Shown: positions 16,616 to 25,931, numbered from the stretch's first letter. The stretch: DNA of 64,000 bases from Chryseobacterium oryctis (GCF_025971925.1 NZ_JAPDHV010000002.1:244003-308002); one strand, 5' to 3'. A program made the numbers and translations. The notes: a model not told the origin generated them from the letters alone.

Positions 16616-18826
16616 ATGAAAAGACTATTTCTACTATTCACTTTTCTATTGAGCTTTGCTCAGATGAGGGCGGATGAGGGGATGTGGCTGTTGATGCTCA
16701 TCAAAAGACTAAATGGTGTTGACATGCAAAAAGAAGGTTTGCATTTGACTCCAGAAGAAATTTATTCCGTAAACAATTCAAGTATGAAAGATGCTATCGT
16801 AAGTTTCGGTGGTTTCTGTACAGGTGAAATTGTTTCAAACCAGGGCCTTTTATTTACAAACCACCACTGTGGTTATGGCGCTATCGCGGCAGCTTCTACT
16901 CCTGAAAAAGACTATTTAAAAAATGGTTTCTGGGCAATGAAGCAAAAAGATGAATTCAATTCAAAGGATCTTTATGTAAGATTTTTAGTTAGAATGGATG
17001 ATGCTACACAAAGAATCACATCCAAACTAAATAATAAAATGACCGGAGAAGAGAGAAAAGCTGTGATTGATGCTGAAACTAAAGCAATTCAGGCTGAAAA
17101 CTCTGAAAACGGGAAATATACTGTAGTAGTAAGAGATTTCTTCAACGGGAATGAGTTCTACTATTTCGTATATCAAGATTATAAAGATATCAGATTAGTT
17201 GGTGCTCCACCTTCATCATTAGGAAAATTCGGTGGTGATACAGATAACTGGGAGTGGCCAAGACATACAGCAGACTTCACTGTTTTCAGAGTATATGCTG
17301 ATGCAGCAGGAAATCCTGCAGAATATTCTCCAAGCAATGTTCCTTTAAAGCCTAAACATTTCTTACCTGTTTCTCTTAAAGGAATTAAACCAGGTGATTT
17401 CTCTATGATTATGGGTTATCCTGGGAGAACAAACCGTTATTTGACTTCTTACGGAATTCAGCAAATGGTAAGCAAAGATTATCCGGCTTGGGTTGAAGCT
17501 TCTAAATTAGCTATGGACGTAATGAAAAAGTACATGGATAAAGATAAAGGAACTCAACTTAACTACGCTTCTCAGTATGCTTCTGTTGCAAACTATTGGA
17601 AAAACAGACAAGGAACAATTGATGCTGTAATTAAAAATGGAACTATCACAGATAAGCAAGGTCTTGAAGCTAAATTCAAGCAATGGGCAGTACAACCTGC
17701 AAATATTGCAGAATACGAAACTGTTTTAGATGATATTGCAATTTATTACAAGCAAACTTCTGACAGAAACGTTGAGAGAAATTACGCGTCGCTTCTTACA
17801 AGAAATGCTAAATACTTCTCAATTGCATTACAACTTGGTTCTGTTCTAAAATCTTATGCTGAACAAGATATGCAAGGAAGATTGGCTATGAAGCCAAAAG
17901 TAGAAGCTGCTGTAAAATCAGCTTATGAAAAGATTAACATCAACCTTGAAGGAGAAATGATGAACTCCATGGTTGGGCTTTACCAGTCTAAGGTGAATAA
18001 AGATGTTGCTTCTCCTACTATTATGGGATTAGATTCAAAAAATCTTTCTAATGTAGCTTATTCATCAATATTTGCTAACAAAACATCTGTTACAAACTTC
18101 ATTTTAAACCCTGATCGTTTAAAATTAGATGCAGATCCTCTTTTGAAAATTGCAAACGGAATCGTTGCTGATCAAAAAGCATCATCTGAGAGATATTCAA
18201 AAATCGATGATAACTTTGCGAAAAACAATCGTTTATTCTTAGCTGGTTTAATGAAGGCAATACCTGAGAAAAAATTCTATCCGGATGCAAACTCTACAAT
18301 GAGATTAACCTACGGAAGCGTTGACACATTGCCAATCAGAGAAGACAGAAACTACTTTGGAGTTACTGACAACTATTATACAGACATGACAGGTCTTGTA
18401 GGAAAATACAAGAAAGGTGATGAAGAGTTTGACCTTCCACAAAGGGTTATTGACCTTTACAACATGAAAGATTTTGGACAGTATGCTGATGCCAAAGGTT
18501 ATATGCCTGTAAACTTCCTTTCTAACAATGATATTACAGGTGGTAACTCTGGTTCTCCTGTAATCGATGGAGACGGAAATCTTATCGGTATTGCATTTGA
18601 CGGAAACAGTGAGGCTTTAAGTGGAGATATCGTTTTCGAACCAGAATGGCAAAAAACTATCAATGTTGACGTTCGTTTCGTTCTTTGGACTATCGACAAA
18701 TATGCTGGTGCTAGAAGATTAATTGATGAATTACAATTAGTAAGAGACGAAAATACTCCTGCAGATACAAAAACAAGAGCAGCGAAACCAGATCATGTGA
18801 AAACAACTGGTAAAAAGAAAAAATAA
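16616..18826 (+). CDS. S46 family dipeptidyl-peptidase (DPP7/DPP11 type)
   Basis: 736 residues with a signal peptide, so periplasmic. S46 serine exopeptidases remove dipeptides from peptide N-termini, a main feeding route in protein-using Bacteroidota. The catalytic His lies in FTNHHCGYG (about residue 84), the Asp in the GGDTDNWEWPRHTADF segment, and the Ser in TGGNSGSPV. The residue 18 positions after the catalytic Ser is Gly in AFDGN. In known enzymes Gly at this site goes with hydrophobic P1 preference (DPP7) and Arg with acidic preference (DPP11), so DPP7-like specificity is inferred. The C-terminus is a basic low-complexity tail. A terminator follows. Confidence 0.93.
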   Translation: MKRLFLLFTFLLSFAQMRADEGMWLLMLIKRLNGVDMQKEGLHLTPEEIYSVNNSSMKDAIVSFGGFCTGEIVSNQGLLFTNHHCGYGAIAAASTPEKDYLKNGFWAMKQKDEFNSKDLYVRFLVRMDDATQRITSKLNNKMTGEERKAVIDAETKAIQAENSENGKYTVVVRDFFNGNEFYYFVYQDYKDIRLVGAPPSSLGKFGGDTDNWEWPRHTADFTVFRVYADAAGNPAEYSPSNVPLKPKHFLPVSLKGIKPGDFSMIMGYPGRTNRYLTSYGIQQMVSKDYPAWVEASKLAMDVMKKYMDKDKGTQLNYASQYASVANYWKNRQGTIDAVIKNGTITDKQGLEAKFKQWAVQPANIAEYETVLDDIAIYYKQTSDRNVERNYASLLTRNAKYFSIALQLGSVLKSYAEQDMQGRLAMKPKVEAAVKSAYEKININLEGEMMNSMVGLYQSKVNKDVASPTIMGLDSKNLSNVAYSSIFANKTSVTNFILNPDRLKLDADPLLKIANGIVADQKASSERYSKIDDNFAKNNRLFLAGLMKAIPEKKFYPDANSTMRLTYGSVDTLPIREDRNYFGVTDNYYTDMTGLVGKYKKGDEEFDLPQRVIDLYNMKDFGQYADAKGYMPVNFLSNNDITGGNSGSPVIDGDGNLIGIAFDGNSEALSGDIVFEPEWQKTINVDVRFVLWTIDKYAGARRLIDELQLVRDENTPADTKTRAAKPDHVKTTGKKKK

Positions 18827-18846
18827 TCTTTTTTGATATATTTTTG

Positions 18847-18880
18847 AAACCGTGAAGTTTTTCTTTCACGGTTTTTTTTA
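18847..18880 (+). terminator. Intrinsic terminator of the S46 peptidase gene
   Basis: AACCGTGAA pairs with TTCACGGTT around a short loop, followed by a long T run. Confidence 0.85.
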
Positions 18881-18906
18881 TTTTTAGACTTTTAAAAACA
18901 TTAAAA

Positions 18907-19383
18907 ATGTCATCTACACCAATAAAATTTTCTGCTACCATAAAGCAAAACGGAAATATAAATGCTGCATTTGTAGAATTTCCTTTTTCTACAGAAGAAT
19001 TATTTGGTAAAAAAGGACAAGTAAAAATCAAAGCTTTATTTGATGATAAAATTGAATATCGCGGAAGTTTAGCCAAAATGAAATCTGATTGTCATATCTT
19101 AGGATTAACTCAGGAAGTCAGAAAACAACTGGGAAAAACTTTTGGTGATGAGATTTCTGTGAGTTTAATTGAAGATAAAGAAGAAAGAATTGTTCAAATA
19201 TCGGATGATATTGCCGAGATTTTTAGTAAAAATACAAAAGTCAAAACTTTGTTTGAAAAAATGAGCTATACTCACAAAAAGGAATATATCCGCTGGATTG
19301 AGGAGGCAAAAAAACCGGAAACTAGGGAGAACAGAAAAATAAAAATGATCCAAATGATTTTGGATGGAAAGAAGGGAATTTAA
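18907..19383 (+). CDS. YdeI/OmpD-associated family protein with DUF1905 domain
   Basis: 158 residues. The N-terminal about 95 residues form a DUF1905 beta domain (FSATIKQNGNINAAFVEFP, then GKKGQVKIKALFDDKIEYRG). The C-terminal about 60 residues form a YdeI/OmpD-associated helical domain with MSYTHKKEYIRWIEEAKKPETR. The two-domain arrangement is common in Bacteroidota. The role is unknown; an old link to bacteriocin protection exists for related proteins. It stands alone after the S46 terminator. Confidence 0.85.
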   Translation: MSSTPIKFSATIKQNGNINAAFVEFPFSTEELFGKKGQVKIKALFDDKIEYRGSLAKMKSDCHILGLTQEVRKQLGKTFGDEISVSLIEDKEERIVQISDDIAEIFSKNTKVKTLFEKMSYTHKKEYIRWIEEAKKPETRENRKIKMIQMILDGKKGI

Positions 19384-19418
19384 CTAAGCTAAATAAAATA
19401 TTTCAATAAATTAAGTTT

Positions 19419-20954
19419 TCACACATTCCAAAATTCTCTATCTAAACTTCTGTATTGTATAGCTTCGGAAACGTGATGCGACAAAACATTTTCTGATTCT
19501 TCTAAATCGGCAATCGTTCTTGCAACTTTCAAAATCCTGTCATAAGCTCTCGCCGAAAGATTCAGTTTTTCCATTGCCATTTTTATGAGATCAAAGGAGG
19601 TTTGATCTAACTCACAATATTTTTCAATTTCCTTGGGTCCGATTTGAGCGTTATAACTTATTTTCAAATCTTTATATCGCTCTTGTTGAATTTCACGAGC
19701 CTTTAAAACACGCTTTCTTATATCTTCACTTTTTTCTCCTTTTCTTTTTTCTGCCAATTGTTCAAACTCCACTTTCTGAACTTCAATATGAATATCAATT
19801 CTATCTAAAAGAGGTCCTGAAAGTTTATTCATATATCGCTGCATTTCGTAAGTTGATGAGGTATTATTAGGGTCATCCGGAAAATATCCGCTCGGACTAG
19901 GATTCATAGAAGCTACCAACATAAAACTTGCAGGATAATTCACCGTAAACCTTGCTCTGGAAATGGTAACTTCACGGTCTTCCAAAGGTTGCCTCATAAC
20001 TTCTAAAACCGTTCTTTTAAATTCCGGCATTTCATCCAAAAATAAAACTCCATTGTGAGCCAAAGAAATTTCGCCTGGTTGAGGATAACCACCGCCACCT
20101 ACTAATGCAACATCAGAGATTGTGTGATGGGGATTTCTAAAAGGACGAATTGTCATGAGAGACGTATTTGTACCCATTTTTCCAGCTACAGAATGTATTT
20201 TTGTTGTTTCGAGAGCTTCTTTCAGAGTTAAAGGTGGCAAAATACTGGGAATTCTTTTTGCCAACATTGTTTTTCCGCTTCCCGGAGGTCCTATTAAAAT
20301 AATATTATGTCCTCCTGCTGCTGCAACTTCCATCGCTCTTTTTGCTGCTTCCTGACCTTTAACTTCAGAAAAATCGAAAGGAAAATTATTTATTTTCTCC
20401 TGAAATTCTTTTCTTGTATCTATTTCCACTTTTTCAAGAGGTTTTCCTTCATTGAAAAACTCAATAACTTCTTTGATATTCTCAGCAGCATACACATCAA
20501 GATTATTCACAATCGCCGCTTCGCGAGTATTTTGCTTTGGTAAAATAATCCCTTTAAAACCTTCTTCCCTTGCCTGAATTGCAATGGGTAAAACACCTTT
20601 TATCGGTTGTAAACTTCCGTCCAACGAAAGCTCTCCCATGATGATATAATCCTGAATATTTTCTGCTAAAATTTGGTCTGATGCAGCAAGAATACCAATT
20701 GCAATACTTAAATCATAAGCAGAACCTTCCTTTCTGAGGTCTGCAGGAGCCATATTGATAGTAATTTTCTTACCCGGAATTTTGTATCCTACATTTTTCA
20801 GCGCCGCTGAAATTCTATAACTACTCTCTTTGATTGCATTATCCGGAAGCCCAACAAGGTGATACCCTACTCCACCCGTATCAACATTCACTTCAATAGT
20901 AATGGTTTGAGCTGCAACTCCGTGAATAGCACTTCCGTAAACTTTTATTAACAT
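19419..20954 (-). CDS. comM: YifB family Mg-chelatase-like AAA+ ATPase (ComM)
   Basis: 511 residues. The N-terminal about 170 residues are the ChlI-like/Lon-type domain (VNVDTGGVGYHLVGLPDNAIKES in pieces). Then follow the AAA+ core with Walker A GPPGSGKTMLAK, Walker B VLFLDEMPEF, and the MgChl C-terminal domain with LSARAYDRILKVARTIADLE. ComM is a hexameric helicase that promotes branch migration during natural transformation. Together with dprA at 1.5 kb this is consistent with competence, though both genes also occur in non-competent species. Confidence 0.93.
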   Translation of the reverse strand: MLIKVYGSAIHGVAAQTITIEVNVDTGGVGYHLVGLPDNAIKESSYRISAALKNVGYKIPGKKITINMAPADLRKEGSAYDLSIAIGILAASDQILAENIQDYIIMGELSLDGSLQPIKGVLPIAIQAREEGFKGIILPKQNTREAAIVNNLDVYAAENIKEVIEFFNEGKPLEKVEIDTRKEFQEKINNFPFDFSEVKGQEAAKRAMEVAAAGGHNIILIGPPGSGKTMLAKRIPSILPPLTLKEALETTKIHSVAGKMGTNTSLMTIRPFRNPHHTISDVALVGGGGYPQPGEISLAHNGVLFLDEMPEFKRTVLEVMRQPLEDREVTISRARFTVNYPASFMLVASMNPSPSGYFPDDPNNTSSTYEMQRYMNKLSGPLLDRIDIHIEVQKVEFEQLAEKRKGEKSEDIRKRVLKAREIQQERYKDLKISYNAQIGPKEIEKYCELDQTSFDLIKMAMEKLNLSARAYDRILKVARTIADLEESENVLSHHVSEAIQYRSLDREFWNV

Positions 20955-21065
20955 GATTGGTGTTTTGGGATAAAAATAATTAATATTTTATTTTACAAAA
21001 TCAACATCACTATTCATAAATTCAATAGAAATAAGTCATTACATAGTTGATTTTTAACATTTAAA

Positions 21066-21101
21066 ACAAAAAACAGCGCAGACAAAAATGCCTGCGCCGA
21101 C
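21066..21101 (-). terminator. Terminator of the sigma/beta-barrel unit
   Basis: GCGCAG at 21076-21081 pairs with CTGCGC at 21092-21097. On the minus strand it is followed by a T run (complement of 21068-21073). It lies about 90 bases after the stop at 21188. The remaining 233-base spacer up to comM shows nothing else. Confidence 0.7.
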
Positions 21102-21187
21102 CAAAGGATATTTAATGAAAAACTAAAATCCGCAAACAACGAATCTTTTTATTTTGATTTATTAAAATTAATTGTTCCAAAAAATAT

Positions 21188-22567
21188 TTAATCTATTTGT
21201 ATTCTAATTCCAAATTTGACATTAAAATTAAATGGCTTTTCCTTATAAATTGTATTGAGCTGACTGTCGTCCTTAAAATGATATGACACCCCTGGTTCTG
21301 CATAAACACCAATATTATTTATGATTTTATACTGAATACCAACTGCACTATTTACAGAAAACTGTAGCGGTTTTAAGTCAATTTTTTCCTGTGAAGAATC
21401 TTCTATTTTATTATCAACTACATATTGAGTTTTTTGCTTTCCAGAAATTGCTTTCTCGACCAGAGTTCCCGCCGTAACATATCCTGTAAACTTTCCTTTT
21501 TTTACCACATTATAATTAACCTGAACAGGAATTCCCAGATAATGAACCGATTGATCCGTTTTAACATAATTTGATTCGCTTCCTGAATGGATTTCGGAAG
21601 AAAGTTTGGTATAATTTAAACCAGTTCCGACTCCCCAGTTTTTTCCTAAATTATAATATAAAGACAACCCAAAATTAACGGGAGTTTTATGCCTTATTCT
21701 TGCCTCGACCTCCTTATTTTGATTAGCCATAAGTACATGTAATAAAGGTGTTGCTTCAGAACTTTGGTATACTTCCGTTGCTCTCATGGGATTACCCATT
21801 ACATTAGCATATCCCGGAAATTGCTCTGTAGAACCTGAAGAAGCGTTTCCTGTAAGCATACTCAGCATCCATTTTTTTGATTGCTGCTTTTCCAGTCTCG
21901 TTTCTTCTATTTTTTCAGGAGACAAAAGTTGTTTATTATCCGCAAGAATTTCATTATTTTCTTGAATCTTGTCTGGTAATGTGTATTCTTTTACTGCTGT
22001 ATTTTCTTTAGTTGTGTTTGGGTTTTGATTGAATAATTTCTCAATGCTAAATTCTTCCTGATTTTTTGAAAGTATATTCTCAGTTTCTCTTTCTTCTCTT
22101 ATATTATGAGCTGTTTTATTCTTTGCAAATTTTTGACTTAAAAAACTATTATTCAACCAATTATCATCACCAATATTTTGCTCAGCTATTATCTTTTCAT
22201 TTGATTTTGAAATCTCTTTCTTTTCTAAAGTTTTGTTTCCCTTTTTGACATTATTGTTAGAATACGTTGCTTTTGATTGTCTTATTTTTTGGTCTGAAAA
22301 GTCAATATTAAACAGTTCTTTCCCTACAAAAAAACATACAGCAATTGTTGCAGCAACAGCGACAGCACGATAAATTTTTCTCTTAAAACTATGTTGAATA
22401 GATTGTTTCTGCGCTTTTACTTCATTTCCAGAACCTATTCCCACAATTGTATTATCATCTTCTTTCTGAAATAATTCTTTACTGATATCATCCCATAACC
22501 CGTCAGGAACATCTTCTGAATGATCTTCCATTTTATTGCGCAGATTATTTAACCATTTGTCATCCAT
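21188..22567 (-). CDS. Anti-sigma-like membrane protein with C-terminal beta-barrel domain
   Basis: 459 residues. The acidic cytoplasmic N-terminus (MDDKWLNNLRNKMEDHSEDVPDGLWDDI in pieces) is typical of proteins encoded after ECF sigma factors in Bacteroidota. A single transmembrane helix lies at about 67-82, then about 190 polar, disordered Asn/Lys/Glu-rich residues. The C-terminal part (about 285-459) has alternating strands with NFGLSLYYNLGKNWGVGTGLNY and GIYAEPGVSYHF-like segments of a PorT-type outer-membrane beta-barrel. Its start overlaps the sigma gene by 8 bases, implying coupling. A signal-transducing anti-sigma role is inferred. Confidence 0.75.
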   Translation of the reverse strand: MDDKWLNNLRNKMEDHSEDVPDGLWDDISKELFQKEDDNTIVGIGSGNEVKAQKQSIQHSFKRKIYRAVAVAATIAVCFFVGKELFNIDFSDQKIRQSKATYSNNNVKKGNKTLEKKEISKSNEKIIAEQNIGDDNWLNNSFLSQKFAKNKTAHNIREERETENILSKNQEEFSIEKLFNQNPNTTKENTAVKEYTLPDKIQENNEILADNKQLLSPEKIEETRLEKQQSKKWMLSMLTGNASSGSTEQFPGYANVMGNPMRATEVYQSSEATPLLHVLMANQNKEVEARIRHKTPVNFGLSLYYNLGKNWGVGTGLNYTKLSSEIHSGSESNYVKTDQSVHYLGIPVQVNYNVVKKGKFTGYVTAGTLVEKAISGKQKTQYVVDNKIEDSSQEKIDLKPLQFSVNSAVGIQYKIINNIGVYAEPGVSYHFKDDSQLNTIYKEKPFNFNVKFGIRIQID

Positions 22568-23126
22568 ATTGCGCTTTTTTTGACATTTTATATTCCTTTA
22601 TTTTTTGAGCAAGTATTGCTTTTGCTCTGTGAAACTGTGATGCAGAAGAACTCTCGACAATTCCCAAATTCTCCGCTATTTCTTTATGGCTCTTTCTTTC
22701 AAACACAAAAAGGTTAAACACCGTTCGATATCCATCCGGTAACTCACGAATCATCTGCATGATGATAGATTTCGGGATTTCTTCAATATTTGGCTCTTCT
22801 TCGTTTGGAATATCCGGAATGTCCAAAACATCCGTAAAGCTCTTATTATCTGAGTTTTGTTTAATATGTTTCAAAGATTCATTGATTACAATTCTAGTAA
22901 TCCATGCCTTCAAAGATCCTTCTCCTCTATACTCAAAAGAATCAATTGACTTAAACATTTTGATGAAGCTATTTTGAAGCACATCATGCACATCTTCTTT
23001 TCCTATAATATATCGAGAACAGACATAAGTAAGATTACCTGAATAAACTCCGAAAAGTTCTTTCCAAGCCGATTCTTCCTTTTTCAGAAGGCGGGTTACC
23101 AAGATTTGCTCCTTACTTATCTCCAT
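22560..23126 (-). CDS. ECF RNA polymerase sigma factor
   Basis: 188 residues. Region 2 contains YVCSRYIIGKEDVHDVLQNSFIKMF and region 4 contains RELPDGYRTVFNLFVFERKSHKEIAENLGI, the usual ECF layout. It directs RNA polymerase to a regulon that cannot be deduced here. It is translationally coupled to the 459-residue anti-sigma-like protein downstream. A complete housekeeping-type promoter lies at 23178-23208 inside the terminator of the preceding gene. Confidence 0.93.
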   Translation of the reverse strand: MEISKEQILVTRLLKKEESAWKELFGVYSGNLTYVCSRYIIGKEDVHDVLQNSFIKMFKSIDSFEYRGEGSLKAWITRIVINESLKHIKQNSDNKSFTDVLDIPDIPNEEEPNIEEIPKSIIMQMIRELPDGYRTVFNLFVFERKSHKEIAENLGIVESSSASQFHRAKAILAQKIKEYKMSKKAQYG

Positions 23127-23177
23127 CTATTCTTATATCAACATCACTATAAATGAGTTAATTTACTTAACATAATA

Positions 23178-23208
23178 CAAAAATAGGTTGCCTTTTCACA
23201 AAGTACAA
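23178..23208 (-). promoter_or_regulatory. Complete promoter of the sigma-factor gene
   Basis: On the minus strand, TTG (complement of 23206-23208) is followed after 20 bases by TATTTTTG (complement of 23178-23185). Both elements and their spacing match the Bacteroidota consensus. It occupies the same bases as the upstream gene's terminator hairpin. Confidence 0.7.
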
Positions 23209-23213
23209 CCTAT
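23178..23213 (-). terminator. Terminator of the DUF4840 gene
   Basis: On the minus strand ATAGGTTG (23206-23213) pairs with CAACCTAT (23183-23190) and is followed by a T run. It starts about 18 bases after the DUF4840 stop codon. Confidence 0.75.
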
Positions 23214-23231
23214 CGGGGATATAAACATTAA

Positions 23232-23807
23232 TTAATACTTTAAACTATACGGAAAACTATATTCAATCTTCTCGAAAGGAGTCAAATCCGCACCGTCTAC
23301 TGTAATTTTATCTGCTACAAAACCATATCTCATAGAAAAGTCCTGCCCTACATAATATCCTTTTTCATTGGCTGTAAATGTAACAACAGCTGTTTTAGTC
23401 TGTCCGTCAACCGGAATTTGAAGCGTCATTACTTTCGGCTCTAGTTCCAGTTCAATCACATTTTGTTCTGCTAATAACTTTGGAGTAAAATCAAGTTTGT
23501 ATTCAATATCTCCCATAGCATCTAGTGCCACATTCGTCTTTGCTTCATCTTCAAGCACTGTCATAACGATTTCCTTAACCGGAAATTCTTTGTATGTAAT
23601 AACAGAATCTTTTGCAACAAAATCAATAATTTTCTCTGTTCTGTTATTTCCTTGTTTCGTAATTAACTTGGCTCTGTATTTTCCGTTTTCATCACCAATT
23701 TTTACGGGAATTGGCTCATATTTATCATCATTACAAGATGTTAACGATAGACCTAGCAAAGCAATAAAAGCAATTACAAAAGCTTTAAGTACAAATAATT
23801 TTTTCAT
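23232..23807 (-). CDS. DUF4840 domain-containing lipoprotein
   Basis: 191 residues from the ATG at 23805-23807. An in-frame ATG at 23834 adds 9 residues that would precede a complete signal peptide, so the shorter form is preferred. The signal MKKLFVLKAFVIAFIALLGL is followed by a lipobox ending in LTSC, after which CNDDKYEP begins the mature lipoprotein. The beta-rich body and its final DLTPFEKIEYSFPYSLKY match DUF4840. Function unknown. It is transcribed separately from the sigma gene. Confidence 0.8.
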   Translation of the reverse strand: MKKLFVLKAFVIAFIALLGLSLTSCNDDKYEPIPVKIGDENGKYRAKLITKQGNNRTEKIIDFVAKDSVITYKEFPVKEIVMTVLEDEAKTNVALDAMGDIEYKLDFTPKLLAEQNVIELELEPKVMTLQIPVDGQTKTAVVTFTANEKGYYVGQDFSMRYGFVADKITVDGADLTPFEKIEYSFPYSLKY

Positions 23808-23977
23808 TTTCTTCAAATTCAATTCATTAAACATTAGTTATTTCGAGTACTCATTTATATAAACCCTCTTTTTACAGAATCTTGCATGAAAACTCTCAAA
23901 AAAAAACATAACTGACTGATTTTAAACAACAAAAATTTCAAATAATAAAATTTACATTATGGTTTTTATTATTTTAA

Positions 23978-23985
23978 TACATTTG
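23978..23985 (+). promoter_or_regulatory. Promoter -7 element (TACATTTG)
   Basis: TAnnTTTG match 17 bases before the ATG at 24003. No clear -33 TTG. Confidence 0.5.
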
Positions 23986-24002
23986 TTAAAACATATTTCG
24001 GG

Positions 24003-24512
24003 ATGAATTTCAAACAAATCAACTCACATCTTGCCGCATACAAAGAAAACGACCAGATTATTGATGCTGCAAAGTATCTTATTCATTCTTTTCAGCTGGA
24101 GCACGAAAACTTTGGAGGGTTTGGTTTTAGAGAAGAACTTTCTCCAAACTCATTACTTTTAACTGCAGAAGGAGAACTCGGAGGATTACAAAAAGTAATG
24201 ATTCCGAAAAATTTGTTTGATTTTGATTTGAGTTTAGTCTTGAATATGGTAGCTCACGAAATGCTTCATGTAAGACAAAAAGCTCCCGGACAAGTCATTG
24301 AAGATAAAAACGAAAGAGAGTTTCAGGCATATTATGAAATGCTTTTTCACAAAGTTTTCCCTCAAATTCCGGATGTTTCAGACTATCACAGAAAATTTTT
24401 CGGAAATAAAGCCTTAGAATACTATAAAAGAATGGGTGAAGGTTCTGAGCTACAACAAAAATATGCAGAACAGAAAATTGAAATAGAACAATTAATCAAC
24501 TCATTAGCATGA
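24003..24512 (+). CDS. Putative zinc metalloprotease-like protein (HExxH)
   Basis: 169 residues without signal peptide or membrane helix. The motif AHEMLHVRQK gives an HExxH zinc site (His85, Glu86, His89) within a hydrophobic helix LVLNMVAHEMLHV. A later Glu in KNEREFQAYYE (about 102-112) is a candidate third ligand. I do not recognise a named family. First gene of a tight four-gene cluster; its stop overlaps the next start by 4 bases (ATGA). Confidence 0.7.
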   Translation: MNFKQINSHLAAYKENDQIIDAAKYLIHSFQLEHENFGGFGFREELSPNSLLLTAEGELGGLQKVMIPKNLFDFDLSLVLNMVAHEMLHVRQKAPGQVIEDKNEREFQAYYEMLFHKVFPQIPDVSDYHRKFFGNKALEYYKRMGEGSELQQKYAEQKIEIEQLINSLA

Positions 24513-24856
24513 ATATAAAACCCGAAATATCTTGGTCTGACTTTGAGAAAATAGATATCAGATGTGGTACTATTATTTCGGTAAATGATTTTGAAAAAGC
24601 AAGAAACCCATCATATCAATTAGAAATAGATTTTGGTGATTTAGGAATCAAAAAATCATCGGCACAGATTACTTCTCTTTACAAAAAAGAAGAACTTCTC
24701 GGAAAACAGATTTTGGCTGTAGTCAACTTCCCAAAGAAACAAATTGCCAACTTTTTTAGTGAATGTCTGGTATTAGGACTTTATGGAGAAGACAAAAAAG
24801 ACGTTACTTTAGTTACGCCATCGTTACCAACCAAAAATGGGATGCAATTAGGATAA
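24509..24856 (+). CDS. csaA: tRNA-binding domain protein, CsaA type
   Basis: 115 residues. The whole protein is one EMAP/Trbp111-like OB fold with FEKIDIRCGTIISVNDF, ARNPSYQLEIDFGDLGIKKSSAQI and AVVNFPKKQIANFFSECLVLG. CsaA homodimers have chaperone-like and tRNA-binding activity. The length and motifs match the family. It overlaps the preceding gene (ATGA) and lies 12 bases before the exonuclease gene. Confidence 0.9.
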   Translation: MNIKPEISWSDFEKIDIRCGTIISVNDFEKARNPSYQLEIDFGDLGIKKSSAQITSLYKKEELLGKQILAVVNFPKKQIANFFSECLVLGLYGEDKKDVTLVTPSLPTKNGMQLG

Positions 24857-24868
24857 AAGCACAAAAAA

Positions 24869-25573
24869 ATGATACAAAACATTCCTTTAGAAAGAACCTT
24901 ATTCCTTGATATTGAAACCGTTCCGAATGTGGGAGCTTGGGAGGACTTATCAGAAACCGAACAAATGCTTTGGGACAAAAAAACGAGATTTCAGAGAAAA
25001 GATGAAGTCTCTGCAGAAGATTTTTATCCTGAAAGAGCCGGAATTATGGCAGAATTCGGAAAAATTATCTGCATAAGCATTGGAATGCTTGAAAAAAATG
25101 ACACGTTGAAAATTAAAAGTTTTGCAAATGATGATGAAAAGAAAATTCTACAGGAGTTTGGCGAAATTTTTAACAGTCCGAGACTCAGGGATGTTATTCT
25201 CTGTGCTCACAACGGAAAAGAATTCGATTTTCCTTGGATAGCCAGAAGATTCTTAATCAATGGAATGCAACCGCCTGTTCCTTTTCAGATGTTTGGAAAA
25301 AAACCTTGGGAAATCCCTCATATCGATACAATGGAGCTTTGGAAATTTGGAGATTATAAAAGTTTTGTGTCGCTAGAATTATTGGCTCATGTGTTCGGAA
25401 TTCCCACTCCAAAAGATGATATTGACGGCTCAATGGTTTCATCAATTTACTACATAGAAAAAGACTTGCAAAGAATTGTTGACTATTGTGAAAAAGATGT
25501 CTTAACTTTGGCAAATATTTTCCGACGAATGCGTCAGGAAGATTTATTGAAAAGGTACATCAATTTAGATTAA
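24869..25573 (+). CDS. 3'-5' exonuclease, DEDD (PolB-like) family
   Basis: 234 residues. It is a single DEDDy-type nuclease domain: ExoI LFLDIETVPN (Asp14, Glu16), ExoII CAHNGKEFDFPWIARRF, and ExoIII around RIVDYCEKDVLTLANIFRR. It matches the predicted PolB-like 3'-5' exonuclease domain used without a polymerase in Bacteroidota. Substrate (DNA or RNA) is unknown. Translationally close to csaA and to the Fe-S assembly gene 3 bases downstream. Confidence 0.88.
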   Translation: MIQNIPLERTLFLDIETVPNVGAWEDLSETEQMLWDKKTRFQRKDEVSAEDFYPERAGIMAEFGKIICISIGMLEKNDTLKIKSFANDDEKKILQEFGEIFNSPRLRDVILCAHNGKEFDFPWIARRFLINGMQPPVPFQMFGKKPWEIPHIDTMELWKFGDYKSFVSLELLAHVFGIPTPKDDIDGSMVSSIYYIEKDLQRIVDYCEKDVLTLANIFRRMRQEDLLKRYINLD

Positions 25574-25576
25574 AAA

Positions 25577-25903
25577 ATGAAATTTACAGACGACCAGATT
25601 GCTGACATTGGCGAAGAAATCATCAAAGTTTTAAAAACCGTGTATGACCCTGAAATTCCTGTAGATATCTACGAATTGGGGTTGGTTTATGATGTTCAGA
25701 TTTCTGATGATGCAGACGTTAAAATCATAATGACACTTACTACTCCCAACTGCCCTGTTGCAGAAACACTTCCACAAGAAGTAAAAGACAAGGTTGCAGA
25801 AGTAGAAAATGTAAAAAGCGTTGATTTAGAGCTTACTTTCGAACCTAGCTGGAATAAAGAGATGATGAGCGAAGAAGCTAAATTTGAGCTTGGCTTTTTA
25901 TAG
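25577..25903 (+). CDS. MIP18/DUF59-type iron-sulfur assembly protein
   Basis: 108 residues. It is a MIP18 (DUF59) domain: VYDPEIPVDIYELGLVYDV, then LTTPNCPVAETLP with the conserved Cys, and a C-terminal LTFEPSWNKEMMSEEAKFELGFL segment. Members such as SufT and the PaaD-like proteins help insert Fe-S clusters into target proteins. No other SUF genes are in this window. Last gene of the cluster, followed by a terminator. Confidence 0.9.
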   Translation: MKFTDDQIADIGEEIIKVLKTVYDPEIPVDIYELGLVYDVQISDDADVKIIMTLTTPNCPVAETLPQEVKDKVAEVENVKSVDLELTFEPSWNKEMMSEEAKFELGFL

Positions 25904-25931
25904 TTCATCATTATTCAACAATCAAACATAT

